Positions 8,081-17,018 of a DNA stretch of 64,000 bases are shown here, one piece after another; position 1 is the stretch's first letter; every line of letters begins with the position of its first letter. The stretch covers positions 11,143,001 to 11,207,000 of the forward strand of contig NZ_JACHMI010000001.1 of assembly GCF_014207985.1 (NCBI RefSeq). Direction: 5' to 3'. The notes beneath the pieces were generated by a model. It had not been told where the DNA came from. It saw nothing but the letters and a program-made list of their open reading frames with translations, and ran no database searches. The DNA comes from Nonomuraea rubra. GTDB taxonomy: Bacteria; Actinomycetota; Actinomycetes; Streptosporangiales; Streptosporangiaceae. The translations under genes were made by a program, and so were the position numbers.

Positions 8081-8679
8081 CGCGTGCATCTCTCTCTGGA
8101 GGGAACGTAGGTCCTGATGCGCCACACCCCGTCGTCACCGCGACGGGCGGCCACGCTCTGGCCGTAGGGTGTGCGCAACCACTCGGGCTGGGGGCTGACG
8201 GCCTTCCCGGTACGGGTGGAGACCATCCGGACCCCCGATTCGTCCACACAGGCGTCGATCTGGGCGCCCTTGCCCACCCGCGCGCTGACCCGCAGGTTGT
8301 AGAGCCGCCCGACTCCGCGCATCGACCACCCCTCGGTGGCGAACGACTCCACCCACTCGCTGGCCTGCACCGCGGCGTCGAGCTCGAGGCCGTCCTTGTA
8401 CGTGCGCCGCCGCTCCGCCACGGCCTTGCGGGTGCCGACGTACTGGTCGACCATGACCTTCAGCAGCGGGTCGGGGTTCGCGGGCCACTCGACGCGGGCC
8501 TTCAGTCCGTCGGCGACCTGGATCGTCTCGGGCCCGGAGGACGACGGCCGCTCCTCGGGCGCGGCCGGGGTGGTGCCCACCGCCGCCGCCGGGGCGTTCT
8601 CCTTCGGCCGGTACGGCCGCTCCTGCGCCGCGCAGCCCGCCGCGAGCAGCAGGCACAGCACCATCGCCGCACTTCTCAT
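8077..8679 (-). CDS. Lipoprotein in Tad operon
   Basis: A 200-residue protein with a clear lipoprotein signal, MRSAAMVLCLLLAAGC, where the cysteine of LAAGC is the lipid anchor. After a proline/alanine-rich linker comes a domain with one predicted helical segment and a beta-rich end (SEWVESFATEGWSMRGVGRLYNLR) that I cannot assign. Both ends overlap neighbours by the ATGA pattern, so it is co-translated with the LysM-BTAD protein upstream and the exported protein downstream. A role as outer-leaflet pilus accessory protein is plausible. Confidence 0.8.
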   Translation of the reverse strand: MRSAAMVLCLLLAAGCAAQERPYRPKENAPAAAVGTTPAAPEERPSSSGPETIQVADGLKARVEWPANPDPLLKVMVDQYVGTRKAVAERRRTYKDGLELDAAVQASEWVESFATEGWSMRGVGRLYNLRVSARVGKGAQIDACVDESGVRMVSTRTGKAVSPQPEWLRTPYGQSVAARRGDDGVWRIRTYVPSRERCTR

Positions 8680-11600
8680 GCCGATGACTCCCTCACCACA
8701 TGGATGCGCCACGTGGGCAGCAGCTCCTCGATCAACGCCTCGGTCTCGGGGGCCATCGCGCCTCCGTACGGGTGCGAACCGGCCCGCCTGGTCAGGCCCT
8801 CGACGACGGTGCGCAGGCGTACGGTGTCCTCCGTCGCGTGCGTGGCCCGCAGCAGGTCGCGCCAGAGGCTCTCGTCGTCGGGGGCCAGCAGCAGCGCGGC
8901 GCGCACGGCGGCCACCGCGGCGTCCGGCTGGCCGTGCGCGAGCCGCAGCTCGCAGAGCTGGTGGGCGGCGTCGGCCACGGCCGCGGTCACGTCGTACTCC
9001 AGGTCGTCGGCCGCCAGCCAGGCGTACCTGCCGGGGCCGCGCGCGGCCAGCAGCGGGCCTCTGACCAGGCCGAGCGCCTTCTCCAGCAGGACGGCCCTGG
9101 CCGTGGGGTCGTTCCGCGAGCGGCGGACGAGCTCGCGGAACAGCGCCCAGTCCGTACGCACGTCGGGCCCCAGGCGCAGCCGGCCCGCCTCGTCGGTGAG
9201 CAGGTGCTCGGGCCCCAGCCACTCGGCGACCCTGGCGATCGTGGCGTCCCTGACCATGTCCTGCACGCCGCGCGGCCACAACACGCCGCCCAGCACCACG
9301 GGATGAACGCCGCCCACGTGCGTGGCCAGGTACACCAGCAGCTCCGTGGCCAGCTCCATCCGGCCCTCCTCCAGCGGGGGCAGGCCGAGGATCTCGACGG
9401 GGCCGAGGATCCCGATCTCGACGGCGGGCGGGTGCAGCCCCGCCAGCGGCTCGGCCTCCGGGATCGCCTCGCCCTCCAGGCGGCCGGCGGTGCGGAACAG
9501 GTCGATCAGCGCCTGGTAGTGGCGGCGGGGCAGGAGCTGGGCCTCCACCTCGAAGCCCAGCTCGGCGATCCTGGCCTTGCCGTCGTCGCCGATCTCCAGG
9601 GTCCAGGTGGCGTGCGGGACCTCGCCCGCCACCACGTACCCGGCGGTGTCCCTGCGGGCCAGCAGCGCCAGGCGGCGGGCCTCCTCGTGCGTGGGCGCCA
9701 CCGCGGACAGCAGGTAGTGGGCGCTGCGCGGGCTGCCGGTGATGCGGCCCGTCAACACCTCCCCGCGCGGGGCGGCGCCGGCCTCCAGCTCGGGCAGCAC
9801 CTCGGCCAGGCTGCCGACCGCCCTGACGCGGCCGGGCGCGATGGCGGTCAGCTCGCCGCCGAAGCCGACGAGCGTGATGCGCATGCGGTCGGACCACAGG
9901 TTCGTGGCCAGCTCGACCGCCAGGGCGGCCAGCGCGGCGGTGGTCTGCGGGCCGCGCACGTTGATCAGGCCCTGCGCGGCCTCCAGGTCGATCAGGACCC
10001 GGCCGGCGGCGTCCGTCCCGATGGAGACCAGCCCCGGGTACGGCGCCCCGCCCGGCCGCACGCCGGCGTCGGCCGCATGCGCCCCGCCGTGCCGCGCCCG
10101 GCTGTCGGGGTACGGCGTCCGGCCCGCCTGCCCCCGGCCCTCCCCGGCCGACGCCCGGCTCTCCCCGGATGACCCCCGGCTCTCCGGGTACGGCACCCTG
10201 CCCGGCGGAATCCCGAGGTCCGAGTAGGGCCCTCTACCCGGCGGGGTCCCGAGGTCCGCGTACGGTCCTTTGACCCGTGGGGTCTCGGGGTCCGGGTGCG
10301 GTCCTGGGACCGGTCGGGTTCTGGGGTCCGGCAGGTGGCGGCCCTCGTGGGCCGGGAGGCGCCAGATCTGGCCGCCGTCCGCCGCCGTCCACGGCGCGGG
10401 CGGGTCGTCGTCCGGCGGATGGATCCACAGGTCGAGCGAGCGGGCCGACAGGTGTGCCCCGTACACGACGGGCGGGGTGCGGTGCTGGGCGGCCAGCTCG
10501 GCGCCGAGCATGCGCAGCCCCACGTCCAGGACGCGGGCGCCCGGCGCGTCGCTCCCGAGCCGCAGCGCGATCTCGGCCTGGGCGGCGTCGTCGCGCGGCC
10601 GGACGATCCGGCGGCCGAACAGCCGCCGCCAGAGCTGCTCCCTGCGCCGCCTGGCCAGCACGAGCAGCAGCCCGGCGGCGGCCAGCGAGGCTGCGGCGAG
10701 GTACTGCGTCAGGTCGCCGCCCTGGGCCTCGGTGATGACGACGGGCTGCCGGTCCGTCGGCGTCTCGTCCTCCTGCTCGGCGCGCTTGCCGTCCTGCCGC
10801 TCGGCGTGCTCCCCGCGGTCGGCGTGCCTGCCCTCTCCGCGGTCGGCGTGCTTGCCGTCCTGCTGGCCGGGCCGGCGGTGCTCGGCCTCGCCCCGCTCGC
10901 GGGGCTCGGTCCGGTCCACGTGCGCCCTGCCGGGGTGCTCGCGCAGCGTCTGCTCGCGGGGCTGGCCGGCGGGGACGATGTGGACGTTCCTGGCGTCGTC
11001 CGGCATGTCGAGCACCCAGCCGGGCCTGATCAGGTCGGCCATCCGCAGCCGGGTGCCGTCCGGCTGCTCCCTGGCCTGGTTGAGCCGGTAGATCTCGGGA
11101 TAGCGGCGGCCGTCCCCCAGGCACTTCTCCGCGATCTCCCACAGGCTCTCGTGGTGCCGGCCGTGCGGCGGCTGCACCACGTACACCTTCTTGGTCTTGG
11201 GGGTCTCCAGCGTCTGCTCGACGATCGGCGCCGCGTACGCGACCGCCGTCACCGGCGGGGCGGCGGGCGTGGGAGCCGGCTTGACCAGCGGCACCACCAT
11301 CGCCCCCGCCGTGAACAGCAGCAGCACCGCCGACACGAGCTTGTTCGCGAGGAACTGCATCCCGCCGGAGAGCGGCACACGGGCGGGCATGCCGACCCGG
11401 CGGACCCCGGCGTACACCTCGACCAGCACGCACACGAAGAGCTGGAACCAGGCGCCCCACACCATCAGCACCAGCACGGCCATGATCGTGCTGTGGCCCA
11501 CCTTGCCGGTCCACACGCCGGGGTCGAGCAGCTCGGGCCTGATCGGCGGGCCCGCGTACGTGAGCAGCGCGTACGGCACGCCGCCCACCAGCGCCACCAG

Positions 11601-11708
11601 CACGATCAGCGCCCCGATCCCGGCGAGCACGTCGCCGAAGCTGCGCCTGGCCGGCACGCGTACGGGAACGTGACGTCCGGGTGGACGCGCGGGCTCTCGC
11701 GTCGGCAT
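8676..11708 (-). CDS. Membrane-bound LysM-like and SARP/BTAD-domain protein of Tad locus
   Basis: A 1010-residue protein. Three hydrophobic segments lie within residues 24-146, followed by a LysM-like stretch near 180-240 (SLWEIAEKCLGDGRRYPEIYRLNQ). Then come a low-complexity Arg/Glu/Asp/His repeat, a fourth helix near 331-350, a long insert with repeated GPYxDLGxPPGR units, and a C-terminal OmpR-like winged helix plus BTAD domain (about 770-1010). BTAD is usual in SARP activators; here it is tethered to the membrane. Such proteins are regular members of actinobacterial Tad loci, function unknown. The ATG at 11708 has AAAGGAGAGG upstream; an in-frame earlier start at 11759 lacks this. Confidence 0.85.
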   Translation of the reverse strand: MPTREPARPPGRHVPVRVPARRSFGDVLAGIGALIVLVALVGGVPYALLTYAGPPIRPELLDPGVWTGKVGHSTIMAVLVLMVWGAWFQLFVCVLVEVYAGVRRVGMPARVPLSGGMQFLANKLVSAVLLLFTAGAMVVPLVKPAPTPAAPPVTAVAYAAPIVEQTLETPKTKKVYVVQPPHGRHHESLWEIAEKCLGDGRRYPEIYRLNQAREQPDGTRLRMADLIRPGWVLDMPDDARNVHIVPAGQPREQTLREHPGRAHVDRTEPRERGEAEHRRPGQQDGKHADRGEGRHADRGEHAERQDGKRAEQEDETPTDRQPVVITEAQGGDLTQYLAAASLAAAGLLLVLARRRREQLWRRLFGRRIVRPRDDAAQAEIALRLGSDAPGARVLDVGLRMLGAELAAQHRTPPVVYGAHLSARSLDLWIHPPDDDPPAPWTAADGGQIWRLPAHEGRHLPDPRTRPVPGPHPDPETPRVKGPYADLGTPPGRGPYSDLGIPPGRVPYPESRGSSGESRASAGEGRGQAGRTPYPDSRARHGGAHAADAGVRPGGAPYPGLVSIGTDAAGRVLIDLEAAQGLINVRGPQTTAALAALAVELATNLWSDRMRITLVGFGGELTAIAPGRVRAVGSLAEVLPELEAGAAPRGEVLTGRITGSPRSAHYLLSAVAPTHEEARRLALLARRDTAGYVVAGEVPHATWTLEIGDDGKARIAELGFEVEAQLLPRRHYQALIDLFRTAGRLEGEAIPEAEPLAGLHPPAVEIGILGPVEILGLPPLEEGRMELATELLVYLATHVGGVHPVVLGGVLWPRGVQDMVRDATIARVAEWLGPEHLLTDEAGRLRLGPDVRTDWALFRELVRRSRNDPTARAVLLEKALGLVRGPLLAARGPGRYAWLAADDLEYDVTAAVADAAHQLCELRLAHGQPDAAVAAVRAALLLAPDDESLWRDLLRATHATEDTVRLRTVVEGLTRRAGSHPYGGAMAPETEALIEELLPTWRIHVVRESSA

Positions 11709-11777
11709 CGCCTCTCCTTTCCCCGGTCCAGCGTCGTGCCTCTGGTGTCCCGCATCCATCGAGTGGCGGGATTCGGT

Positions 11778-12194
11778 CTATCTCGCTTCTGGAGCGGCGG
11801 TGGCCTCGCCGGTCATCTCGGAGCCGGGGAACCCGATCGCGCTGAGGAAGAACGCCTCCCACCGCACCGACACGGACACCGTCACCTGGGCCTGCCCCTG
11901 GCCGACCGCGCACTCCTCCGAGCTCACGTCGTCGCCGCCCTGGGCGGCCACGATCTCGTCGGCCCTGGCGCACACCTGCGCCTCGCCGAGCAGCCGCGCC
12001 TCCCCCGTCTCGCGGAGATGGTCGACGTCCAGCTCGTCGGCGCCGGCCCGCGCGGCCTGCTCGGCCACGTCGGCGGCGCGCAGCCGGGCGTTGATCGCCG
12101 AGCCGCCGTCCACGAGCAGCCCGGCCAGCAGGAACACGACGACGGAGAACAGCACGGTGAACACCGACATGGAGCCCCGCTCGCCGGCTCTCAT
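11778..12194 (-). CDS. TadG/TadE-like pilus-associated membrane protein
   Basis: A 138-residue protein with a short positive N-terminus, MRAGERGS, followed by one hydrophobic helix (VFTVLFSVVVFLLAGLLVDG) and an exported domain with several acidic helices. It looks like a class III prepilin-type protein cut after G7, but the position +5 residue is F rather than the usual glutamate. Members of this type are minor pilins or assembly factors of Tad pili. The ATG overlaps the stop of the preceding TadE gene as ATGA. Confidence 0.75.
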   Translation of the reverse strand: MRAGERGSMSVFTVLFSVVVFLLAGLLVDGGSAINARLRAADVAEQAARAGADELDVDHLRETGEARLLGEAQVCARADEIVAAQGGDDVSSEECAVGQGQAQVTVSVSVRWEAFFLSAIGFPGSEMTGEATAAPEAR

Positions 12195-12577
12195 TCGATC
12201 CTCCTGAACTGCTCGATCGGCACCACCGCCGTCCCGGTGATCCGCTTGGTGCCGCCGAAGCCGAGGAAGGCGAGGTCCAGCTCGCACGACACCTCGGCCT
12301 GGACCTGGCCGCCCTGCTCCCACTCGGAGCCGTCCAGGGAGACCGCGGCCGACTGGCAGCGGCCCTCCAGCACGCTCGTGGTGATGGCCTCGGCGGCGGC
12401 CTCCGCGTCGTCGAGCGAGCGCTGCACGGACGCGGCGCGGGCGGCGTCGCGCGCGGCCCCGTTCACCCGACCCTGCGACTCCACCAGCACCCCGGCGCCG
12501 GCCAGGAACATGAGGAAGAGCAGGAAGACCGGGGCCAGCATGACGGTCTCCACGGCCATCGAACCCCGCTCGTTCAT
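12191..12577 (-). CDS. TadE-like minor pilin
   Basis: A 128-residue protein beginning MNERGSMAVETVML, a class III prepilin signal with expected cleavage after G5 and glutamate E10 at the +5 position of the mature protein. A single hydrophobic helix follows, then an extracytoplasmic domain with two cysteines. TadE/TadF-like proteins are minor pilins needed for Tad fibre assembly. ATGA overlap at both ends keeps it in the operon chain. Confidence 0.83.
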   Translation of the reverse strand: MNERGSMAVETVMLAPVFLLFLMFLAGAGVLVESQGRVNGAARDAARAASVQRSLDDAEAAAEAITTSVLEGRCQSAAVSLDGSEWEQGGQVQAEVSCELDLAFLGFGGTKRITGTAVVPIEQFRRIE

Positions 12578-13005
12578 TCGCAGTCCTCGCCGCCGTTGTC
12601 GGGGCGGAAGCACTCGACGGGCCCGCCCGAGGTGGCGGTGATCGTGAACGCCAGCTCGGGCAGCAGCGGGATCACCTGTACGGCGCTCCCGGTCACCGTG
12701 ACGAACCGCTCGTCGGGCTCCTTCTCGGACGTCGTGGCGGTGGCCTCCTGCAGCAGCCGGGGCCCGACGGCCTGGATGATCTCCGTGGCCTTGGCGGTGG
12801 CCTCGCCCTGCCAGGCGCCTGAGTCGAACGGCGCGGCCCTCGCCACGCGCGCCCCCTCCCTGGCCGCCGCCTCGGCCACCTCGCGGGCGTGGAACCAGAG
12901 GGCGACCTGCACGATGAGCAGCACGGTCGCGAGGATGACCGGCATGAGCAGGGCCAGCTCGATCACCGTCACGCCGCGCTCGTCCCGGGGCGGCCGGGCT
13001 CTCAC
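12574..13005 (-). CDS. tadE: TadE-like minor pilin
   Basis: A 143-residue protein starting from a GTG whose last bases overlap the stop of the Flp gene (GTGA). The N-terminus reads DERGVTVIELALLMPVILA: processing after G11 puts E16 at +5, the class III prepilin hallmark. The exported part has two C-terminal cysteines (ECF and DCE) that may form a disulphide. This is the best TadE match in the operon, followed by a second TadE-like gene. Confidence 0.86.
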   Translation of the reverse strand: MRARPPRDERGVTVIELALLMPVILATVLLIVQVALWFHAREVAEAAAREGARVARAAPFDSGAWQGEATAKATEIIQAVGPRLLQEATATTSEKEPDERFVTVTGSAVQVIPLLPELAFTITATSGGPVECFRPDNGGEDCE

Positions 13006-13244
13006 GGAGTGCCGCCACCGCCCTCGCCGCCACCGCCGTCACCGCCGAAGTTCTGTTCGAGGTTGGCCTGCTGCTGCTCCACCAGGGTCCTGATCAGGGT
13101 GGCCAGGCCGAGCGCGACACCGGCGATGATCGCGGTGATGATCACCCATTCGACGGCGGAGGCGCCCCTGGTGGGCGCGGTGCGGGCGCGGCGGACCCGC
13201 TCGCCCAGGTACGCGTTCAGGTAGACGATCCAGGGGTGGTTCAT
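13002..13244 (-). CDS. flp: Flp-type major pilin candidate
   Basis: An 80-residue protein: an amphipathic, Arg-rich leader of 27 residues, then ASAVEWVIITAIIAGVALG with cleavage expected between G27 and A28 and glutamate E32 at +5, the class III (type IVb) pilin signature. The mature form has one helix, a Gln/Asn segment and a glycine-rich tail (GGDGGGGEGGGG). The small size and place between TadC and TadE genes fit the Flp major subunit. The glycine tail is unusual for Flp pilins. Confidence 0.82.
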   Translation of the reverse strand: MNHPWIVYLNAYLGERVRRARTAPTRGASAVEWVIITAIIAGVALGLATLIRTLVEQQQANLEQNFGGDGGGGEGGGGTP

Positions 13245-14164
13245 GAGACTCCCAACATCTTCATCGCGGCGGGGTAGCTGAGAAAGATCACGAAACCGGC
13301 GCAGAGCAGGAGCTGGGCCACCAGCATCGACTGGGAGCGCTCGCCTGCCCGGCCTTCGATCTCGGCCAGCTCACGGCGGCGCAGGGTGGCGGCCCTGGCC
13401 GTGAGCGAGGCCCGTACTTTGGCGCCGTCGTCGGCCACCAGGCCGAGCGCGGCGGACAGGTCGCGCAGCTCGTCGACGTTGATCTCCTCGCCGAGCTGGC
13501 CGAGCGCCTGCCAGGGCGTGATGCCGACGATCCTGGCGCCGCTCAGGGCGTCGCGGATGCGGCCCATCGCCCAGTTGGGCTGCTCGCCGCTGACCGAGAC
13601 GGCCATCATCAGGGCCTCGGGTACGCCGCGGCCGCCGGCCAGGTTCATGGAGACCAGGTCGAGGAAGGCGCCGACGACGTGGCGGAAGTCGCGCCGCTTG
13701 GCCGCCGCGTCCCGCTTGACCTGGAGGTCGGGCAGGAAGAAGAAGACGACGGCGACGAGCACGGCCGTCCAGAACGGGATGGCCAGGGAGGCGCCCCACT
13801 CCATCAGCACCAGCCAGGCCAGCAGCAGCGGGAACGCCAGCAGGCCGCTGGCGGCCAGCAGCACCTTGGTGGCCAGGAACGCCTCGAACGAGCGGCCGAT
13901 CAGGGCCAGGTCCGACTTGACCGACCGGGCTTCCCAGCCGCGGGCGCCGTACAGGCGGGCCAGGCGGGCGCCGAGGCCGCGCCGGAACGCGCTGACCTCC
14001 TCGTCGGGCAGCACGAGCTGGATGCGGGGCGCGCCCGCGTCCTCGCGTACGGCGTCGAGCGCGAGCAGCCGCGCCACCAGCCCGGGACGGGCCGGGAACA
14101 GCGCCCGCAGCAGCACGAACAGCCCGAGCCCGAGCGCCGCGCCCGCCAGCGCGCCCTCAACCAT
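13241..14164 (-). CDS. tadC: TadC, type II secretion F-family inner membrane protein
   Basis: A 307-residue protein with membrane helices near the N-terminus, at about residues 95-145, and at the C-terminus (MLVAQLLLCAGFVIFLSYPAAM cut to its core here), around a cytoplasmic T2SSF domain with LDLVSMNLAGGRGVPEAL. TadC pairs with TadB to form the membrane platform on which the TadA ATPase works. The ATG at 14164 has GGGAGGTGGGGG upstream and overlaps the tadB stop by 8 bp. Confidence 0.9.
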   Translation of the reverse strand: MVEGALAGAALGLGLFVLLRALFPARPGLVARLLALDAVREDAGAPRIQLVLPDEEVSAFRRGLGARLARLYGARGWEARSVKSDLALIGRSFEAFLATKVLLAASGLLAFPLLLAWLVLMEWGASLAIPFWTAVLVAVVFFFLPDLQVKRDAAAKRRDFRHVVGAFLDLVSMNLAGGRGVPEALMMAVSVSGEQPNWAMGRIRDALSGARIVGITPWQALGQLGEEINVDELRDLSAALGLVADDGAKVRASLTARAATLRRRELAEIEGRAGERSQSMLVAQLLLCAGFVIFLSYPAAMKMLGVS

Positions 14165-15005
14165 CGCCCCCACCTCCCATGAGCAGCCGCGTGGGCTTGT
14201 CGAACCTGGCCAGCCGCCGCATCCAGGCGAACCCCGCGCCGAACAGCCCGGCCACGACGACCAGGACGGCCTGGCCGAGGTAGCCCTCGTACTCCTTGAC
14301 GTACTCGGGGTTGAACAGCACGAGGATCCCGGCGAAGGCCAGCGCCGTGATGACCACGATCTGCACGCTGCGCCTGGTGGCGCGGCGCTCGGCCTCGACG
14401 CGGCGGCGCATGTCGAGCTCCTCGCGGGCCGAGACGGCCAGCGCGCCGAGCACGTCGCGCAGGCCGGGGCCGCGCAGCTTGGAGTTGAGGATGAGCGCGG
14501 CGACCACGAGGTCGGCCGAGGGGTCGTCGAGCTCGTCGGCGAAGCGGGCCAGCGCCTCCGGCAGCGCCATCCTGGTGTGCAGCCGGTCGATGAGGGCGCG
14601 CAGGTGCGGCCTGAGCGTGGGCGCCGCGGCCCTGATGGAGGAGGGGATGGCCTGTTCGAGGCCGGCGGCGCCGGCGATGGTGTCGCGCAGCGACTCCGTC
14701 CAGGCGGCCAGCCCCTCCAGGCGGTGCATGGCGGCGCGTTCCTCGGCGGCGCCGCCCGCCAGGCCGCGCCAGGCGAACACGAGCAGCACCGTGCCCGCCG
14801 CCATGACGGGCCAGCGGGTGATGATCAGGACCAGGGTGGCGGCCACGGCCGCGACGGCGCCGCGGGTGGTCAGCACCTTGATCAGGTCGCTCTTGGGGCG
14901 GGTGGGGCGGGGGCGCAGGCCGTACAGGGACAGGATGAACAGGAACAGGCCGCCGCCTGCGGTCGCGCCGGCGAGCAGCGCCAGCGGGTCGATCGTGAAC
15001 GGCAT
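14157..15005 (-). CDS. tadB: TadB, type II secretion F-family inner membrane protein
   Basis: A 282-residue protein with an N-terminal helix (residues about 8-28), a pair of helices near 48-82, a cytoplasmic domain with LEQAIPSSIRAAAPTLRPHL and LPEALARFADELDDPSADL, and two C-terminal helices. This is the T2SSF arrangement of TadB. It lies 3 bp downstream of tadA and overlaps tadC, as in most Tad operons. Confidence 0.9.
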   Translation of the reverse strand: MPFTIDPLALLAGATAGGGLFLFILSLYGLRPRPTRPKSDLIKVLTTRGAVAAVAATLVLIITRWPVMAAGTVLLVFAWRGLAGGAAEERAAMHRLEGLAAWTESLRDTIAGAAGLEQAIPSSIRAAAPTLRPHLRALIDRLHTRMALPEALARFADELDDPSADLVVAALILNSKLRGPGLRDVLGALAVSAREELDMRRRVEAERRATRRSVQIVVITALAFAGILVLFNPEYVKEYEGYLGQAVLVVVAGLFGAGFAWMRRLARFDKPTRLLMGGGGDG

Positions 15006-15008
15006 GCC

Positions 15009-16304
15009 TCACCAGCCTCCGGGGGTGTAACCGTGGGCGGCGAGCTCCTCCAGGCAGGAGATCGGGGCGTGCGGGACGCCGCTGCCGTCGGGGCCCGGCA
15101 CGAACACCTCGCTGGACAGCACGCGGCCGTCGCAGCCGTTGACCTCGCGGATGCTGGAGACGTAGCGGCGCAGGCGGCCGCCCACGTGGTAGTCGTTGCG
15201 CTTCTCGATGAAGACCACGAAGTCGATGGCGCCGGCGATGAGCATGTGGGTGGCGTCGATGGGCAGGCGCTCGCTCGCTTGCAGGGCGTAGGTGGAGATG
15301 CGGTTGAAGACCTCCATGCTGGAGTTGGCGTGGATGGTCGACAGGGAGCCGTCGTTGCCCTGGGTCATCGCGTTGAGCATGGTGACGATCTCGTCGCCGA
15401 GCACCTCGCCGACGATGACGCGGCTGGGGTTCATGCGCAGCGAGCGGCGGACGAGCTCGGCCATGGAGATCTCGCCCTGGCCCTCGGAGTTGGGCAGGCG
15501 CTGCTCGAAGGCGACGACGTTGGGGTGCAGCTCGGGGAACTGGTCGAGGCCGAGTTCGAGGGCGCGTTCGACGGTGATGAGGCGTTCGGCGGGCGGGATC
15601 TCGTTGGCCAGGGCCCGCAGCAGGGTGGTCTTGCCCGCGTTGGTGGACCCGGCGATCATGATGTTCTTGCGGGCCGCGACCGCCGCCTTGAGGAACCTCC
15701 CGATGTCCTGACTTATCGTGCCGTTGCCCACGAGATCGGACATGAAGACCTTGCCCAGGCGGGCGCGGCGGATCGACACGGCCGGCCTGACCGTGACGTC
15801 CATGACCGCGCTCAGCCGGGAGCCGTCGGGCAGGCGCAGGTCGAGCTGCGGGTTGGCGGTGTCGAACGGCCTGCTCGACAGCCCCGAGTACGCCGCCAGG
15901 ATCTGGATCAGCTCGATCAGCTCGTCGTCGGAGTCGGCGACCGGGTCGTGCATCAGCTCCTGGCCGTCGGCGTAGCTCACGAACACCCTGTCGCAGCCGT
16001 TGATGTCGATGTTCTCGACCTCGCCGTCGTCGAGCAGCGGCTGCAGCCGGCCCACCCCGAACAGCGCCGCGTGGATGCCCGCCGCGAGCGCCTCTTCCTC
16101 CTCCACGGTGGGCGGCGTGCGTCCGAGGCCGATCTCGCTGCGCGCGTGCTCCTCCAGCACCTGGGAGATCAGCGCCCTGGCGAACTGGCGCTCGTCCTCC
16201 CCGGTCATCGGGGGCAGGCCGTTGGCCTGGTCGAGCCGGCGCTGGTGGGCCAGGCGGTCGCCGACCTCCTGGCGGAAGCGCTTGACGAGCGAGTGGTCGA
16301 TCAT
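15009..16304 (-). CDS. tadA: TadA/CpaF pilus assembly ATPase
   Basis: A 431-residue secretion ATPase of the VirB11/PulE superfamily. The Walker A motif is GSTNAGKT (G219-T226, K225), followed by an Asp box near VERALELGL, a Walker B region around SRVIVGEVLGDE, and a His box with STIHANSSMEVFNR. The N-terminal all-alpha domain has LFGVGRLQPLLDDGEVENI, typical of CpaF. It powers pilin polymerisation in the cytoplasm below TadB/TadC. The ATG overlaps the stop of the CpaE-like gene (ATGA). Confidence 0.95.
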   Translation of the reverse strand: MIDHSLVKRFRQEVGDRLAHQRRLDQANGLPPMTGEDERQFARALISQVLEEHARSEIGLGRTPPTVEEEEALAAGIHAALFGVGRLQPLLDDGEVENIDINGCDRVFVSYADGQELMHDPVADSDDELIELIQILAAYSGLSSRPFDTANPQLDLRLPDGSRLSAVMDVTVRPAVSIRRARLGKVFMSDLVGNGTISQDIGRFLKAAVAARKNIMIAGSTNAGKTTLLRALANEIPPAERLITVERALELGLDQFPELHPNVVAFEQRLPNSEGQGEISMAELVRRSLRMNPSRVIVGEVLGDEIVTMLNAMTQGNDGSLSTIHANSSMEVFNRISTYALQASERLPIDATHMLIAGAIDFVVFIEKRNDYHVGGRLRRYVSSIREVNGCDGRVLSSEVFVPGPDGSGVPHAPISCLEELAAHGYTPGGW

Positions 16305-17017
16305 CTGTGGCTCACCAGCCTCGCCGCCAGGTCCCTGGCCGTACGGATGAGCAGCGAGCGGTCCAGCCGGCCGCCCCACTGGCCGCGCAGCAGCTCGGCG
16401 CCCTTGGGGTCGTACGCCAGGCCGTGCACGAACTGCACGCTCGGGCCGACGATCCTGCGTACGTCCTCGATGGAGCCGCGGTAGTTGCGCGGGTCGGCGA
16501 TGACGACGACGCCGTGGGCCTTGGTGATCTGGAGGCGCTCGCGCAGGTGGGCCACGTGGTCGAGGGTGGCCCTGGTGAGCAGCACGACCTGCTCCGACTC
16601 GGCGACCAGGTCGGCGAGCTGCGGGTAGGCGCCGAGGCGGCCGCAGTCGGCGATCACGTCGGCGTTCGGGATGGCGGCCAGCGACCTGCCGAGCGGGCCC
16701 CACAACCAGGTGAGACCGACGGCCTGCTCCCCGTGGGTGAGCCCGACCAGCACGTCGAGCCCGCCGACGATCTTCTGGGTGTGCTGGTGGATCTGCGCGG
16801 CCTCCAGGCCGCGCCGCGCGGTGGCGCCCAGCGTGAGCAGCCCCCTGCCGGGGTTGAGCACGCCGCCGCCCGCGGCGGGCAGCCGGTAGGCGAGGTCGCC
16901 GCCCGCCGGGTCGCATTCGGCCAGCAGCACGGGACGGGGCCAGACGGCGGCCAGAGCCGTGGCGGCCGTGGTCACGCCGGGCGCGCCCTTGTCGGCGGCC
17001 AGTACGATCAGCGCCAC
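16301..17017 (-). CDS. CpaE/TadZ-like P-loop protein with degenerate Walker A
   Basis: A 238-residue MinD/ParA-like protein that begins at its P-loop: the motif reads K10-GAPGVTT-A instead of KGGxGKTT, so the second lysine is replaced by valine (V15). Later parts resemble CpaE, with LLAECDPAGGDLAYRLPA and DVIADCGRLG. TadZ/CpaE proteins localise the pilus machine to a cell site. The GTG start at 17017 follows the cpaB stop by one base; upstream in-frame starts would overlap cpaB heavily. The N-terminal receiver domain of classical CpaE is missing. Confidence 0.82.
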   Translation of the reverse strand: MALIVLAADKGAPGVTTAATALAAVWPRPVLLAECDPAGGDLAYRLPAAGGGVLNPGRGLLTLGATARRGLEAAQIHQHTQKIVGGLDVLVGLTHGEQAVGLTWLWGPLGRSLAAIPNADVIADCGRLGAYPQLADLVAESEQVVLLTRATLDHVAHLRERLQITKAHGVVVIADPRNYRGSIEDVRRIVGPSVQFVHGLAYDPKGAELLRGQWGGRLDRSLLIRTARDLAARLVSHR

Positions 17018-17018
17018 G

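Noticed and set aside
8676..11708. Ordinary soluble SARP regulator
   Set aside because: Four membrane segments and a LysM-like region precede the BTAD domain, and the gene sits inside a Tad operon.
13371..13799. Separate small gene inside tadC on the same strand
   Set aside because: It is a different frame of the tadC coding region with Arg/Pro/Gly-rich nonsense composition.
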